From an uncultured Hyphomicrobiales bacterium (GTDB lineage Bacteria; Pseudomonadota; Alphaproteobacteria; Rhizobiales; Beijerinckiaceae), in contig CAIZGQ010000762.1 in NCBI GenBank assembly GCA_903932565.1, positions 1 through 5,758 of the forward strand: DNA of 5,758 bases, written 5' to 3'. Positions 1-5,272 of the stretch are shown here, one piece after another. The position numbers and the translations under genes were made by a program. Below the pieces are notes generated by a model. That model saw only the letters and a program-made list of their open reading frames with translations, ran no database searches and was not told the origin of the DNA. The stretch's first letter is position 1. Each line of letters starts with the position of its first letter.

Positions 1-2
1 TA

Positions 3-374
3 ATCAAGAAATTTGTTTATAAAAAGCCTAACGAGGGGGTTCGTATAGCTGCTATGATGCAAAAGTGCGAAGCGCTTTCATATATCCGAGCATTTGTTGG
101 AGGGGAGGCCAAAAGCTTCTTTGGAGAATGGATGAGCGAGAACTATCATGATTATGTAATGGATGGATATAATGGCAACAGAGGAGATGGAAAGCATATT
201 TCGAGTAATTGGCCTTGTCCCTATAGAAACATTGCCGATCCCAGGGGCACTTTTTATCATTCAATGGACTATTACGTAAAAATCATGGCTAGAATAGTTG
301 TCACATGTACCGACCGCTTGACATGCGATCCAACCATTCAGCGTGACTTTGCAGACTACGTGTATCGAGACTGA
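3..374 (+). CDS. Unrecognised protein, C-terminal part (5' end probably outside window)
   Basis: The reading frame is open from the window edge to a TGA at 372-374, giving 123 visible residues. An ATG pair at 54/57 could be the true start (106 or 105 residues). A GAGGGGG at 33-39 lies about 14 nt before the ATG at 54, which is longer than normal spacing, so a gene running in from the left is at least as likely. The product has a probably helical first third (AAMMQKCEALSYIRAF), then a Gly/Asn/Asp/Tyr-rich stretch (DGYNGNRGDG) and a Cys/Asp-containing tail. I see no signal peptide, membrane segment or catalytic motif that I recognise. Codons are AT-richer than in the transporter genes, which fits element cargo. 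It is convergent with the integrase gene, with about 146 bp between them. Function is unknown, and it could be only a chance open frame. Confidence 0.45.
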   Translation: MKKFVYKKPNEGVRIAAMMQKCEALSYIRAFVGGEAKSFFGEWMSENYHDYVMDGYNGNRGDGKHISSNWPCPYRNIADPRGTFYHSMDYYVKIMARIVVTCTDRLTCDPTIQRDFADYVYRD

Positions 375-520
375 TTGAAGCGATTGGGTTTAGTGTACCT
401 CCTCATCAGCTTGTTACGTTAAAAGTGAGGTGGCTTAGCAGAAGTAGGGGCGATCCAAGGATAAGCCGAGCTTGGCTATCGAACCAGGGGCAGTCTAAGT
501 GGCTTCTCTGCGAGACCGTG

Positions 521-1966
521 TCAAACTGGAATGATCCCACCAAGTTTTTCGTACTCCGTGAGAATTGCGTCCGTCCAAGCAGTCATGGCTTCAACTTTGG
601 CTGGAACATGTTGTGCAAGGTCGTAAAAAGCTTTGGTCGTTGGTGAGAGGGCAAGAACACCTTTTTCGGAATCGCCAGCAAGCGCGTGTCCGAGAAACGC
701 TGAAGCTGCTCCTTTCTGAATATCTGATCTGTCTATGAGGTAGGTCGCCGCTGCTGCTCGAAACGAATGAACAGTGAACTTGGGGAGACCTTTTAGATGG
801 TCTCTGTGTCCGGCGTTTCGATTGCCTCGCATGTTCTCCAGATGGGTGTTCAGGGACGATTCGGATAGACAAACATCACCGTTCGAATCATCCCTTCCTA
901 GTCGCCTGTTGGATGCAAAAACCCACTTGGTCCTGTTAGCAGCTCCGTGAGTCTTGTTGACGGCTTCGCGCCATTCCCTTTGTACAGATTGAAGAATTCT
1001 GACACCCATTGGTGTTACGGGCATCCAGAATTCTCGCTTTCCTTTCATGGCTTCAGCACTATAAATCGCGAGTGCCCAATCTTCGGGAAGTTTCGCGTCA
1101 TTGAGCCGGAGATTTGACCTCAAGAGTGCTGTTGCCGCGCCTCTTCGCATGACGGTGAAAGCTGACCACCAAAGTCCCCACCGCACTGAAGGCGAAATTC
1201 TGTCTCTGCCAAATCTGCCTTGGCAGAAAGATTCGTGAGCATGCAGCACAATGGCAATTTCCTTAGGTCCAAATCCCAGGATGGCCGTTGGGCGCTGACT
1301 GGCGACAATTTTTTTGACGATGTCGCCGGTTGGTTCAGGCATTCGGACTGCCTGCCACCAAGCATGACCACGCAACCCTGACTCTTTAGTGTTATTTGAA
1401 TATGCCCAAGTTAAAGCTGAGCGTGTGTAGGCGAAAAGCTTGTCAGCTTGTCGATAAGAAACTTCGTTGATCGTTGTGTTGATCGCTTCAACGAGAGCTT
1501 CCACTCCGATTGATGTGACCGGCTTATCGTTCCACTCCTGAAGGGCGGGGCGATTTAATGCCCTCTTTGCATCGACAATCGTGTGTTTCGAAGGAGTTTT
1601 CTCTTTGCCCCGACGAATGCGCGGTCCGGAGATATGTGCGACATATCGCCCCGTAAGCTCCGACCATGTCCATACCTGCCGTGGCTCCTCAGAGGGGTTC
1701 TCCGCTGGTTTTCGCGTAGCATATGCCGCACGTGCCGCCTCAGCCGCCTTTCGTGCGTCTCGGACACCCATCTTGGGCGGTGCCCCAAGCTTCTTTGATG
1801 TTGTTCTTGTTTTGAACAGCCAGGACACCATGCCCTGACGAACGCGAAGGACGAATCCAGGAATTCTTGTGTCGGCGAAGTCGACAACTTCAGTCGAACC
1901 GTCAGCCGCCACCTTCAATGCCCTGGTGACGGTCTCGCCGATGATTTCCAGCCGTTCTGTCGCCAT
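521..1966 (-). CDS. P4-type tyrosine recombinase / integrase (site-specific, tRNA-targeting)
   Basis: The product catalyses site-specific recombination between the element's attP and a tRNA attB, and probably excision too. With the ATG at 1966 it has 481 residues, somewhat longer than the roughly 400 typical of the family. Residues 28-80 resemble the N-terminal DUF4102 arm-binding domain (DTRIPGFVLRVRQG followed by an Arg/Lys stretch and DARKAAEAAR). A SAM-like core-binding domain spans roughly 100-200. The catalytic domain shows Arg in TVMRRGA (about R274), a beta-hairpin Lys in AMKGKREFWMP (K308 or K310), the H-x-x-R box HSFR (H400, R403), FLGH (H427) and the nucleophile Tyr in KAFYDLAQ (Y448). 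The family hallmark M-x-x-W lies 13 residues after the Tyr. The Glu that usually follows R-x-G in box I is Ala here. A GTG at 1987 would add seven residues, but the ATG at 1966 has a far better ribosome site. The gene is read away from the tRNA-fragment att site, the normal layout for these integrases. No excisionase gene is visible beside it. Confidence 0.95.
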   Translation of the reverse strand: MATERLEIIGETVTRALKVAADGSTEVVDFADTRIPGFVLRVRQGMVSWLFKTRTTSKKLGAPPKMGVRDARKAAEAARAAYATRKPAENPSEEPRQVWTWSELTGRYVAHISGPRIRRGKEKTPSKHTIVDAKRALNRPALQEWNDKPVTSIGVEALVEAINTTINEVSYRQADKLFAYTRSALTWAYSNNTKESGLRGHAWWQAVRMPEPTGDIVKKIVASQRPTAILGFGPKEIAIVLHAHESFCQGRFGRDRISPSVRWGLWWSAFTVMRRGAATALLRSNLRLNDAKLPEDWALAIYSAEAMKGKREFWMPVTPMGVRILQSVQREWREAVNKTHGAANRTKWVFASNRRLGRDDSNGDVCLSESSLNTHLENMRGNRNAGHRDHLKGLPKFTVHSFRAAAATYLIDRSDIQKGAASAFLGHALAGDSEKGVLALSPTTKAFYDLAQHVPAKVEAMTAWTDAILTEYEKLGGIIPV

Positions 1967-1973
1967 TTCAGTT

Positions 1974-1979
1974 ACCTCT
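1974..1979 (-). promoter_or_regulatory. Ribosome binding site deciding the integrase start
   Basis: On the minus strand AGAGGT sits 7 nt before the ATG at 1966, which is near-ideal spacing. The competing GTG start at 1987 has no purine-rich stretch at a suitable distance. This supports the 481-residue form. The site touches the first base of the TGGTACCAC repeat pair, so a protein bound to those repeats could also block translation or transcription here. Confidence 0.65.
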
Positions 1980-1998
1980 GGTACCACATTGGTACCAC
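1979..1998. repeat. Two TGGTACCAC direct repeats, 11 bp apart, at the integrase start
   Basis: TGGTACCAC occurs at 1979-1987 and again at 1990-1998, separated by AT. Each unit contains the 8-bp palindrome TGGTACCA. The 11-bp period places both units on the same face of the helix. I saw no other copy of this motif in the window. The position between the att site and the integrase reading frame suits integrase arm-type binding sites or an autoregulatory operator. Both roles are inferred from position only. Confidence 0.5.
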
Positions 1999-2080
1999 GG
2001 CCAGGCTGAATTTGGAGGCGTTTTATGCCATCAAGAGGCGCAGAAGGGTTGTTCTTGGTTCATAAGTCATTGAAATATGC

Positions 2081-2092
2081 ATGACCGGTCAT
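2081..2092. promoter_or_regulatory. 12-bp perfect palindrome between integrase and att site
   Basis: ATGACCGGTCAT reads the same on both strands. It lies about 115 bp upstream of the integrase start and about 20 bp from the tRNA fragment, where binding sites for an excisionase, repressor or host factor are often found. No consensus of a known regulator is recognised. A role as an operator is inferred from symmetry and place alone. Confidence 0.35.
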
Positions 2093-2108
2093 TTAACTCG
2101 TCCGACTC

Positions 2109-2158
2109 AAGGCATCATAATCCTTGTGTCGGGGGTTCGAGTCCCTCCTTCGCTACCA
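2109..2158 (+). other. attR-like site: 3' half of a CAT-anticodon tRNA (tRNA-Met or tRNA-Ile2 remnant)
   Basis: The order matches a tRNA 3' half exactly. The anticodon loop ATCATAA (2114-2120, anticodon CAT at 2116-2118) is followed by anticodon-stem strand TCCTT (2121-2125), a 5-nt variable loop GTGTC, T-stem GGGGG, T-loop TTCGAGT (2136-2142), T-stem CCCTC, acceptor strand CTTCGCT (2148-2154), discriminator A and encoded CCA (2156-2158). The upstream bases AAGGC pair with TCCTT except at one position. Nothing before them forms a D-arm or the expected 5' acceptor strand AGCGAAG, so this is not a working tRNA gene. Elements that insert into tRNA genes restore the complete tRNA at one end and leave such a fragment at the other. 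The crossover core is probably at or just 3' of the anticodon loop. An elongator rather than initiator tRNA is suggested because the reconstructed acceptor would be fully paired, but Met and Ile2 cannot be separated. Confidence 0.82.
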
Positions 2159-2301
2159 ACATACCCGGGCAATGAGGGTCGCAAGCCTCCACTCCACACC
2201 GAGTTCTGGTCCGGCCGACATCGCATCAAAACCAATTGGCGCTCGTTTTCAACAAAACACGAACAGTGATGCCCGCCGCCACGATGCGGCCCCGCGCGGT
2301 T

Positions 2302-2314
2302 AATCACGTTGATT
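2302..2314. promoter_or_regulatory. Inverted repeat AATCA-N3-TGATT, candidate operator
   Basis: AATCA (2302-2306) and TGATT (2310-2314) form a perfect 5-3-5 inverted repeat. Its last base is the first base of the proposed -35 box of the transporter promoter. That position would suit a repressor or activator of the operon. No regulator gene is in view and no family consensus is matched, so this is tentative. Confidence 0.3.
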
Positions 2315-2342
2315 TGGCAAGATGGCGCTCAGGCACTATCTT
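2314..2342 (+). promoter_or_regulatory. Probable sigma70-type promoter of the ABC transporter operon
   Basis: TTGGCA (2314-2319) matches the -35 consensus at five of six positions. After a 17-bp spacer, TATCTT (2337-2342) matches the -10 consensus at four of six. The start point would be near 2349, giving a leader of about 70 nt before the binding-protein gene. It is the best match I could find by eye in 2159-2416, and no other gene lies between it and the operon. Confidence 0.45.
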
Positions 2343-2376
2343 CTGGGCACAATTGAAAGCTAAAGAAGCAGAACAA

Positions 2377-2396
2377 GCCCGTCGCAACGAGCGGGC
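2377..2396 (+). promoter_or_regulatory. Hairpin in the 5' leader of the binding-protein gene
   Basis: GCCCGTCG (2377-2384) can pair with CGA plus CGGGC (2388-2390 and 2392-2396) around a CAA loop, with one bulged G at 2391. That gives an 8-bp GC-rich stem ending 20 nt before the start codon and just upstream of the AAGGGA ribosome site. No T-run follows, so it is not an intrinsic terminator. It may stabilise the transcript or tune translation of the first gene. Chance formation in GC-rich DNA is possible. Confidence 0.3.
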
Positions 2397-2416
2397 AATG
2401 GACAAGGGATGATCCA

Positions 2417-3400
2417 ATGAAGAAGACCTTGGCTGCGGCTTGCCTGCCTGGCCTTGCCGCACTGGCAGCGATCGTGACCCCAAATTTTGCTGCAGCCCAG
2501 CAGGCCCCCTGGCGGCATGGCATTCTTGAGCCCAAAAGCGATGCCGGGTTCATCATGATGGCAAGCCAGCGGGATTTTGCGCAAAAGCATAGCCTTAACC
2601 TGCAGCTTGTGCCGCTGAAGAACGAGACACTGGCTTTGCGCGCGTTGATTGCCGGCGAGCTCGAAAGTTATGAGGGCACGCCGCCGTTTTCTGCCGTGGC
2701 GCGCGGTGCCGAGGCCAAGGTGATCGGGTGCTATTGGGTTGGCCTGCCGCATTCGATGTTTGTGCGAGAAGGGATCAGCGCGATCAAGGATCTTGACGGC
2801 AAAACAATTGCCTCGTCCTCGCCAGGCTCACTGCCCGACCTCATCGCCCGCGCAACGCTGGACCATTTCAATGTGCCGACTGCCAACGTGAAGTTTGCAA
2901 ACGTCGGCGGCGACGCTGATCGCTATCGGGCGCTGGCTGGCGGCGTTGTCGATGCGACCGTTGTGTCAGCTGAATATGCGCCGATTGCACCCAAGGATAA
3001 GCTGTCCTTGCTGGTGAAAGCGCGGGACATCATGCCCGACTTCATGCGCCTGTGTTACCACGTCACCGCCAAGACATTGGCGGACCGGGGCGAGGACACG
3101 GTGCGGTTTCTGGCAACCGAAATGGACGCGCTTGGCTATGCGCTCAGCCATCGCGACGAGACCGTCAAGCTGACCCAGTCCACCACGGGCCAGAAGGCCG
3201 AAGACCCCCGTGGCGCAGCATTCTTTGACGATGTGGTGGCCACCAAGGCCATTGATCCGACCTTGCCGATCCCCATGGCGAAAATTGAGTCCATGCAGCA
3301 GATCCTGCTGAAAGCCGGGATTACGCCAAAGGCCGTGGACATCAAGTCCATGGTTGAAACGGGCCCGCGGGAAAAGGCTCTTCTGCAAGTCGGCAAATAA
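2417..3400 (+). CDS. ABC transporter periplasmic substrate-binding protein (NMT1/SsuA-like family)
   Basis: This protein captures the substrate in the periplasm and delivers it to the membrane permease. It has 327 residues, a normal length for the family. An N-terminal signal peptide has KK at 2-3, a hydrophobic core to about residue 22 and an AAA-QQ cleavage site after residue 27. The mature part has the two-lobe pattern of type II binding proteins related to nitrate, sulfonate, taurine and thiamine-precursor (NMT1) transporters. It shows ESYEGTPP around 83-90, then GCYWVGLPHSMFVREG with KDLDGKTIASSSPGS (104-137), the usual 'lobe 2' entry where such proteins read DLKGKKIG...GS. GDADRYRALAGGVVDATV (165-182) follows. 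The start ATG has AAGGGA 7-8 nt upstream. It is the first gene of a co-directional operon with the ATPase and permease. The substrate cannot be read from the sequence; the downstream decarboxylase-like gene hints at an aromatic or other organic acid. Confidence 0.9.
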   Translation: MKKTLAAACLPGLAALAAIVTPNFAAAQQAPWRHGILEPKSDAGFIMMASQRDFAQKHSLNLQLVPLKNETLALRALIAGELESYEGTPPFSAVARGAEAKVIGCYWVGLPHSMFVREGISAIKDLDGKTIASSSPGSLPDLIARATLDHFNVPTANVKFANVGGDADRYRALAGGVVDATVVSAEYAPIAPKDKLSLLVKARDIMPDFMRLCYHVTAKTLADRGEDTVRFLATEMDALGYALSHRDETVKLTQSTTGQKAEDPRGAAFFDDVVATKAIDPTLPIPMAKIESMQQILLKAGITPKAVDIKSMVETGPREKALLQVGK

Positions 3401-3435
3401 GTGCAGCTGGTTTGTAAATTGCATGTCGCGACGCC

Positions 3436-3505
3436 ATGAGGCGAGAGCATCTGATGAAAGGCGAACATCCGATGCAAGGCAAATATATGAAGCAAGGAAT
3501 ATCCG
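3436..3505 (+). repeat. Degenerate tandem repeat of start-codon/Shine-Dalgarno units before the ATPase gene
   Basis: Four adjoining units each begin with ATG: ATGAGGCGAGAGCATCTG (3436-3453), ATGAAAGGCGAACATCCG (3454-3471), ATGCAAGGCAAATAT (3472-3486) and ATGAAGCAAGGAATATCCG (3487-3505). The next ATG, at 3506, is the ATPase start. Each unit contains a purine-rich AGGC or AAGG core, and the last supplies the working AAGGA site, 7 nt from the start. The first four ATGs share one frame and could encode a 25-residue peptide ending at a TGA (3511-3513) that overlaps the ATPase start. The pattern suggests duplication of a ribosome-site/start cassette followed by drift. Translation of the short frame is not shown. 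Confidence 0.5.
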
Positions 3506-4306
3506 ATGGGTGAGGTAACCCTGACCAACGTGTCGAAGCGGTTTAATATTCGGATTGATGGCCAGGTGCAGAAGGTTAACGCCCTGAGCCATGTCGCGTT
3601 CAGCGTGGCCGACGGAGAGCTTGTTGCCCTGATTGGCCCGTCTGGCTGCGGCAAGACCACGGCGCTGCGCATCATCATGGGGCTGGAGACGCCAACCACC
3701 GGTCAGGTGAGCGTTGATGGCGTTGCGATCAACGGTTGCGGCTATGACCGCGGAATTGTGTTCCAGCATGCCGAACTGCTGCCCTGGCTGACAGCCTATG
3801 AGAACGTTGCGTTCGCACTTGAAATGAAAGGTGTGCGCGGTGCTGTGCTCAAGGATACCGCCATGCGCTACCTTGATCTCGTGGGGTTGACGAAATCCGT
3901 CAATCGACGCCCCTACCAACTCAGCGGCGGCATGCAGCAGCGCGTTGGGATCGCCCGTGCGCTCGCCATCGACCCCAAAGTGCTGCTGATGGATGAGCCG
4001 TTTGGCGCGCTCGATGCGCAAACGCGCGAACAGATGCAGGGCGAGCTGCTTGAAATTCAAGCGCGCACCAAGAAGACGGTCATTTTTGTCACGCACGATC
4101 TCGATGAAGCGGTCCTCCTTGCCGATCGGGTTGTTGTGATGCGCGATGGACGGGTGAGCGAAATTCTCAACGTTGATCTGCCGCGCCCGCGCACAGACAT
4201 TGAAGCCATCCGCGGCATGGCTGCCTATGCTGATCTGCGTTTCAGGCTTTGGAAATCACTGCATGCACCTTCGGTGTCAACGCAGAAGCTCGAAAGCGTC
4301 AATTAA
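3506..4306 (+). CDS. ABC transporter ATP-binding protein (SsuB/TauB/NrtD-type)
   Basis: This cytoplasmic ATPase powers the importer by binding and hydrolysing ATP as a dimer under the permease. It has 266 residues, typical for the family. All ABC motifs are intact: Walker A GPSGCGKTT (44-52), Q-loop Gln in VFQ (87), signature LSGGMQQR (139-146), Walker B LLMDEP (160-165, catalytic E164), D-loop GALD (167-170) and H-loop His in THD (197). The phrases LLPWLTAYENVAFALE and FVTHDLDEAVLLADRV are characteristic of the nitrate/sulfonate/taurine importer subfamily. The start ATG has AAGGA at 3494-3498. The gene lies 105 bp after the binding-protein gene, across the ATG/Shine-Dalgarno repeat, and 97 bp before the permease ATG. 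Membership of the same operon is inferred from shared direction and matching roles. The family is sure; the substrate is not. Confidence 0.96.
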   Translation: MGEVTLTNVSKRFNIRIDGQVQKVNALSHVAFSVADGELVALIGPSGCGKTTALRIIMGLETPTTGQVSVDGVAINGCGYDRGIVFQHAELLPWLTAYENVAFALEMKGVRGAVLKDTAMRYLDLVGLTKSVNRRPYQLSGGMQQRVGIARALAIDPKVLLMDEPFGALDAQTREQMQGELLEIQARTKKTVIFVTHDLDEAVLLADRVVVMRDGRVSEILNVDLPRPRTDIEAIRGMAAYADLRFRLWKSLHAPSVSTQKLESVN

Positions 4307-4387
4307 ACACGCACAATAAAAACGGTCGTTGTTTAAGACTGCGACCTGCACCAGAAAATATGCGCTGAGAAACCTGCGTAAAGACCA

Positions 4388-4402
4388 TTTGGGAAGCCCA
4401 AA
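4388..4402 (+). promoter_or_regulatory. Small hairpin enclosing the permease ribosome binding site
   Basis: TTTGGG (4388-4393), loop AAG and CCCAAA (4397-4402) form a perfect 6-bp stem. The purine stretch GGGAAG that would serve as ribosome site lies in the 5' arm and loop, about 7 nt before the ATG at 4404. Folding would hide the site, so permease translation may be dampened or tied to other events on the transcript. The stem is short and its effect is inferred. Confidence 0.35.
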
Positions 4403-4403
4403 A

Positions 4404-5243
4404 ATGTCAGCAATCATTGATCAGGCCGCCATCAAATCATCTGCGGATGAAGATGGATTCGTGGAGCCCGCCGAGCGCAAAATTCCGAAGTTTGTGCTGA
4501 CATTGATCTCGGTTTTTGTGGCGCTGGTGCTGTGGGAGATTGCCGGGCGTCGCGTCAACCCCATCTTCGCATCTTATCCTTCGGCGATTGCGGTTGCGTT
4601 CTGGGAGCTTGCGCGGACGGGTGCCCTGTGGTCAGCGACTTACGATAGCCTTCGTCCGTTTGTTTTGGGTTATGGCATCGCCATCCTCATTGGCGCGCCG
4701 CTGGGCTTGTTGCTGGGCCGTTATGCCGTGTTTGAGGCGTTGTTTGGCATCTATGTGACGGCGGGGTTCGCCATGCCGCTGGTGGCCCTCGTACCATTGC
4801 TGACGTTATGGCTTGGGCTTGGATTCGCGGTGAAGGTGACGATCATCTTCTTGATGTCTGTGTTTCCAATCTGCATCAACACATGGCTTGGCGTGCGCGC
4901 TGTGCCCAAGAGCCTTATTGAAGTCGGGCGCGCACTTGTGGCACCAAACTCCGTCATCCTTCGCCGGATCGTGTTCCCCGCGACGTTGCCCTACATTGTC
5001 GCTGGCATGAAGCTCGCCATTGGGCGCGCAGTCGTTGCGATGATCATTGCGGAATTCTTCACGGCGATATCTGGCCTTGGCGCCATCATCATCAACTCCG
5101 CCAACAATTTCGACACGGCCACGATGTTTGTTCCCATCGTTGTGCTGGTCGTGCTCGCCATTGGCTTGACGTCGTTCATCGGCTTTGTTGAACGCAAGCT
5201 GGCACCCTGGCAGGCCGAAATTGCAGGACGCAACGAGGCCTGA
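4404..5243 (+). CDS. ABC transporter inner-membrane permease (BPD_transp_1, SsuC/TauC-type)
   Basis: This is the channel-forming subunit of the importer, probably acting as a homodimer in the inner membrane. It has 279 residues, close to the usual 250-280. After a charged cytoplasmic N-terminus, hydrophobic segments lie near 27-47, 84-104, 115-136, 141-160, 196-222 and 242-263. The cytoplasmic EAA loop that contacts the ATPase is IEVGRALVAPNSVILRRIVF followed by PATLP (about 172-195); its usual central Gly is Val here. SYPSAIAVAFWEL (57-69) and ISGLGAIII are typical of the SsuC/TauC group. A TTG at 4329 in the same frame would add 25 residues, but that stretch is basic and unlike the family, and the ATG at 4404 has GGGAAG upstream, so I chose the ATG. 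The stop overlaps the region where the next gene may begin. Confidence 0.93.
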   Translation: MSAIIDQAAIKSSADEDGFVEPAERKIPKFVLTLISVFVALVLWEIAGRRVNPIFASYPSAIAVAFWELARTGALWSATYDSLRPFVLGYGIAILIGAPLGLLLGRYAVFEALFGIYVTAGFAMPLVALVPLLTLWLGLGFAVKVTIIFLMSVFPICINTWLGVRAVPKSLIEVGRALVAPNSVILRRIVFPATLPYIVAGMKLAIGRAVVAMIIAEFFTAISGLGAIIINSANNFDTATMFVPIVVLVVLAIGLTSFIGFVERKLAPWQAEIAGRNEA

Positions 5244-5272
5244 TCGCAAAGCCAACACGGGCACGTGCTGCC

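Larger units (their letters stand above)
1..2158. mobile_element. Integrase-bearing end of a tRNA-integrated genomic island or prophage
   Basis: A tyrosine recombinase gene lies next to a partial tRNA 3' half (2109-2158). This is the usual end of an element inserted into a tRNA gene. The tRNA fragment is read rightward, is preceded by non-tRNA sequence and is followed by the resident transporter operon. The element therefore extends to the left, past the window start, and this is its tRNA-distal end. The DNA left of about 2100 is visibly richer in A and T than the operon to the right, which fits foreign origin. The only cargo seen is one partial unrecognised gene, so phage, integrative element and satellite cannot be told apart. 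The exact right boundary depends on where the crossover core lies within the tRNA fragment. Confidence 0.72.

Noticed and set aside
375..520. Possible bidirectional terminator between the convergent genes
   Set aside because: CCTCA and TGAGG can pair across a loop of about 20 nt, and AGCC/GGCT form a 4-bp stem near 460-475, but neither is followed by a T-run on either strand. The evidence is too weak to call a terminator.
425..646. Plus-strand open frame of 73 codons
   Set aside because: Its second half is antisense to the integrase C-terminus, which contains conserved residues, and there is no ribosome site or family signal.
2109..2158. A complete functional tRNA gene
   Set aside because: No 5' acceptor strand, D-arm or D-loop precedes the anticodon region; the bases at the expected 5' end (about 2083) do not pair with CTTCGCT.
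2245..2258. GTTTT-CAAC-AAAAC hairpin as a terminator after the tRNA
   Set aside because: The stem is only 5 bp and almost all A-T, with no trailing T-run.
2081..2307. Open frames on both strands across the tRNA fragment (plus-strand product with GVRVPPSLPT, minus-strand product with GGTRTPDTRI)
   Set aside because: These peptides are the classic artefact of translating a tRNA T-arm and acceptor end. The bases are fully explained as a tRNA 3' half, and there is no ribosome site of note.
2966..4096. Long minus-strand open frame of 376 codons
   Set aside because: It spans the 3' part of the binding-protein gene, the repeat region and most of the ATPase gene in the opposite direction. Both plus-strand genes have clear families and motifs; the antisense product is rich in His, Gln and Arg, as expected from a shadow frame in GC-rich DNA.
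4329..4403. N-terminal extension of the permease from a TTG start
   Set aside because: The added 25 residues are basic and not family-like, and a better ribosome site precedes the ATG at 4404.
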